A stretch of DNA of 8,230 nt from Acidobacteriota bacterium (lineage in GTDB: Bacteria > Acidobacteriota > Terriglobia > UBA7540): assembly GCA_003171295.1 (NCBI GenBank), contig PMYF01000415.1, forward strand, positions 1 to 8,230, in the 5' to 3' direction. Of this stretch, positions 6,248 to 8,230 are shown in pieces (the first letter of the stretch is position 1; each line of letters begins with the position of its first letter). Both the position numbers and the translations under genes were made by a program. The notes beneath the pieces are model-generated. The model saw only the letters and a program-made list of their open reading frames with translations. It was not told where the DNA came from and made no database searches.

Positions 6248-7636
6248 ATGCCTGTTTCCCCCGCCCGAAAAACTGCATATGAAGTCCTCCGTCGTGTAGA
6301 CACCGGCCGGGGCTTCGCTGTGAATTTGCTGCAAAGCCAGGAAGTTTCTGCGTTGAAAGAGGCTGACCGGCGCCTTGCGACGGAACTTGTGATGGGCGTG
6401 CTGCGCTGGCGTGGCGAACTCGATTTCCAGATTGAGCAACTCTCGGGGAGGATCGTGACGAGTTTCGATCCGGAAGTGGTGGCCGTCCTCAGGATGGGCA
6501 TCTACCAGGTTCAATTTCTTGAGCGCGTCCCCAAGCCTGCGGTGGTCAACGACGCCGTCGAACTCACCAAGGCCGCTCGCAAGCGTTCCGCGACGGGGCT
6601 GGTGAATGCCGTGCTAAGGAAGTGCAAACCGCCGGCCGCGCGGCGCGGCCAGGTTCGATTCGCAGAGTTGGGACCGGAAGGAATCGACGCTATCGAGCGC
6701 GCCGTTCCTCACTGGCTTTTCGAGCGCTGGGCAGCGAAGGAATGGCCGCTCTTTGGCAGTGCTGAAACCCCTGGGAGTGCCCAAACCGCGCTCCGTTTGG
6801 CTTGGGCGAGTACGCAAGTCCCCCCCACTACTTTGCGCATGACGGGCATGAACGTTGATCGGCGGACTCTGGTCGCCGAGCTTGCGCACGAAGGGATCTC
6901 AGCCTTGCCCGATGAGTTCGGCAGATTCGCCCTGCTGATGAAATCCGGGAACGTTCTTTCCTCTCAAGCGTGGCGCGAGGGCCGAGTCGTTATACAGGAT
7001 GAGGCCTCACAACTTGTTGCCGAACTGGTTGAGCCGAGAGCTGGGCAGCGCGTGCTCGATCTCTGTGCAGCGCCGGGAATGAAGGCGGCCTTGCTCGCGC
7101 AGTTGATGGAGCGTGGGGCTTTGGTGGTATGCGACCGGAGCGCCTCAAGGCTGCGAACGCTCGGAAGACTTGTACCGTCGCAGGTTCCAAGTGGCGTTCA
7201 ATTGCGCCTGGTCCGACTTGACGCCACGCGAGATTTGCCTTTCGGAATTTTGTTCGACCGCATTCTTCTGGATGCTCCGTGCTCGGGGACGGGAACGCTG
7301 GCGCGCAATCCCGAGATCAAGTGGCGACTCTCGATGCGCGACGTCGTGCGACAAGCCGAGATGCAAACGAAAATGCTTCGTAACGCGCTGCCGCGGCTCG
7401 CACCCGCGGGAAGGCTCGTTTACGCAACCTGTTCTTTGGAACCCGAGGAAAACGAGCAGGTCGTGGAAGGCGTGCTGAGTGCGATGCCTGCCTTCCGGAA
7501 GCTTACCCGTGCCGAGCTTTCCGGCGAATTTCCCGCCTGGGTGTCGTTGGTTGATGGCCACGGCTACTTTCGCACACGTCCTGATCTTCACCCGATGGAC
7601 GGTTTTTTTGCTGCGGTAGTAGTTCGCAACACCTGA
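6248..7636 (+). CDS. rsmB: 16S rRNA (cytosine-967-C5)-methyltransferase RsmB
   Basis: Uses S-adenosylmethionine to methylate C5 of a cytosine in 16S rRNA (C967 in E. coli). The product of 462 residues is slightly longer than the roughly 430 of E. coli. The N-terminal third is an all-helical NusB-like RNA-binding domain (about 4-127: RKTAYEVLRRVDTGRGFAV, LRMGIYQVQFLERVPKPAVV, ATGLVNAVLRK). The C-terminal methyltransferase has motif I DLCAAPGMKA (271-280), motif IV DAPCSGTGT (342-350, C345) and motif VI YATCSLEPEENE (C395, the expected nucleophile); the two cysteines are 50 residues apart, as in E. coli RsmB (C325 and C375). Motif I is odd: the family norm is PGGKT and here it is PGMKA. ATG at 6248 is used without a clear Shine-Dalgarno sequence. 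The gene ends 27 bp from a convergent amidohydrolase gene. Confidence 0.95.
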   Translation: MPVSPARKTAYEVLRRVDTGRGFAVNLLQSQEVSALKEADRRLATELVMGVLRWRGELDFQIEQLSGRIVTSFDPEVVAVLRMGIYQVQFLERVPKPAVVNDAVELTKAARKRSATGLVNAVLRKCKPPAARRGQVRFAELGPEGIDAIERAVPHWLFERWAAKEWPLFGSAETPGSAQTALRLAWASTQVPPTTLRMTGMNVDRRTLVAELAHEGISALPDEFGRFALLMKSGNVLSSQAWREGRVVIQDEASQLVAELVEPRAGQRVLDLCAAPGMKAALLAQLMERGALVVCDRSASRLRTLGRLVPSQVPSGVQLRLVRLDATRDLPFGILFDRILLDAPCSGTGTLARNPEIKWRLSMRDVVRQAEMQTKMLRNALPRLAPAGRLVYATCSLEPEENEQVVEGVLSAMPAFRKLTRAELSGEFPAWVSLVDGHGYFRTRPDLHPMDGFFAAVVVRNT

Positions 7637-7663
7637 TCCCCCAGGCCCAATGTCACGCGGCGC

Positions 7664-8230
7664 CTATTTCCTGACGAGTTCGTTCTTCACGATCTGTCCG
7701 TCCTTCATCACGAATTGCACGTGCTCGAGGACGGAAACGTCCGAGGTGGGATCTCCTTCGACGGCGATCAAGTCGGCGAGCTTGCCGGGCTCGATAGCCC
7801 CCACACGATCCGCCCAGCCAAGCAGGTCCGCAGCGTTCACTGTGGCCGATTGAATGGCCTGCATGGGAGTGATGCCGAACCTGACCATGGTGGAGAACTG
7901 TTTGGCGTTCCGCCCGTGCGGATAGACACCGGCATCGGTACCGAAGGCGATTTTTACGCCGGCCTGGGCGGCTCGGCGAAAGCCTTCGCGCTGCTGCTGC
8001 CCAATCATGCGCTCCTTATTGAGCATCTCATCTGTGAAGCCATATTCTTTTCCCTGACCCAGGATGAAGTCATCGTTGTAGATATCCGCAACAAGATAGG
8101 TTCCATGCTGCCTCATGGCCGCGATACCGGCGTCGTCAATCAAGCTGCCGTGCTCGATGGAATCCACGCCGGCGTTCGTGGCGTCGAGGATGGCTTGGGT
8201 CCCGTGCGCGTGCGCGGCCACCTTGCGGCC
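7664..8230 (-). CDS. Amidohydrolase family protein, imidazolonepropionase-like, C-terminal part
   Basis: The gene runs off the right edge, so only its last 188 residues are seen; the GTG at 8221 is internal, because the frame continues as GRK to the window end. It is a metal-dependent hydrolase with a TIM-barrel fold. Visible metal-site residues are the strand-5 His in VAAHAHG, the strand-6 His in SIEHGSLID and the strand-8 Asp in FGTDAGVYPHG. The end has the usual small beta domain of composite amidohydrolases (AIEPGKLADLIAVEGDPTSDV, then FVMKDGQIVKNE). This branch contains imidazolonepropionase-like and Xaa-Pro dipeptidase-like enzymes, many of them secreted; substrate and signal peptide cannot be judged, since the N-terminus is missing. 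It converges on rsmB with a 27-bp gap that holds no clear terminator, and it is probably unrelated to the translation genes. Confidence 0.9.
   Translation of the reverse strand, partial: GRKVAAHAHGTQAILDATNAGVDSIEHGSLIDDAGIAAMRQHGTYLVADIYNDDFILGQGKEYGFTDEMLNKERMIGQQQREGFRRAAQAGVKIAFGTDAGVYPHGRNAKQFSTMVRFGITPMQAIQSATVNAADLLGWADRVGAIEPGKLADLIAVEGDPTSDVSVLEHVQFVMKDGQIVKNELVRK

Noticed and set aside
7650..7853. Plus-strand open frame of 67 codons downstream of rsmB
   Set aside because: It lies antisense to the amidohydrolase C-terminus, whose metal-site motifs are clear.
1..8230. Mobile element, CRISPR array, toxin-antitoxin or defence system
   Set aside because: No transposase, integrase, spaced palindromic repeats, terminal inverted repeats or defence-type domains are visible; all genes but one belong to well-known families.

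Overview
The window looks like an ordinary chromosomal housekeeping segment from a GC-rich bacterium. The gene set and protein style (tldD-tldE followed by a small membrane-anchored FxLYD/DUF2393-like protein, and aroC-def-fmt-rsmB in one direction) suggest an Acidobacteriota member, perhaps an uncultured or metagenome-derived one. That assignment is inferred from remembered gene neighbourhoods and was not tested by a search. I see no phage, plasmid, insertion sequence, CRISPR, tRNA or rRNA signature.

Left block (1-2342, plus strand): the 3' end of tldD, all of tldE (pmbA), and a small single-pass membrane protein of unknown function that begins directly at the tldE stop codon. TldD/TldE form a heterodimeric zinc protease, and the zinc-ligand cysteine of TldD is visible. 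Middle block (2343-3334): a minus-strand metallophosphoesterase gene converges on the left block across a stem-loop. It diverges from aroC across a 182-bp regulatory gap. That gap holds a good sigma-70-type promoter for aroC, an 8-bp-phased CGGAA direct repeat upstream of it, a perfect 8-bp hairpin at the predicted 5' end of the aroC transcript, and a separate perfect -10 hexamer for the phosphoesterase.

Right block (3335-7636, plus strand): aroC (chorismate synthase), def (peptide deformylase), fmt (methionyl-tRNA formyltransferase) and rsmB (16S rRNA m5C methyltransferase). fmt and def form the formylation/deformylation cycle of translation initiation, and rsmB matures the ribosomal decoding region. 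A degenerate heptanucleotide tandem repeat runs across the fmt stop codon and supplies the last eight codons. The window ends inside a convergent minus-strand gene for an imidazolonepropionase-like amidohydrolase.

No new multi-gene system is evident. The points most worth a second look are the aroC leader region, the heptad repeat at the end of fmt, the altered SAM-binding loop in RsmB, and the unknown membrane protein attached to tldDE.
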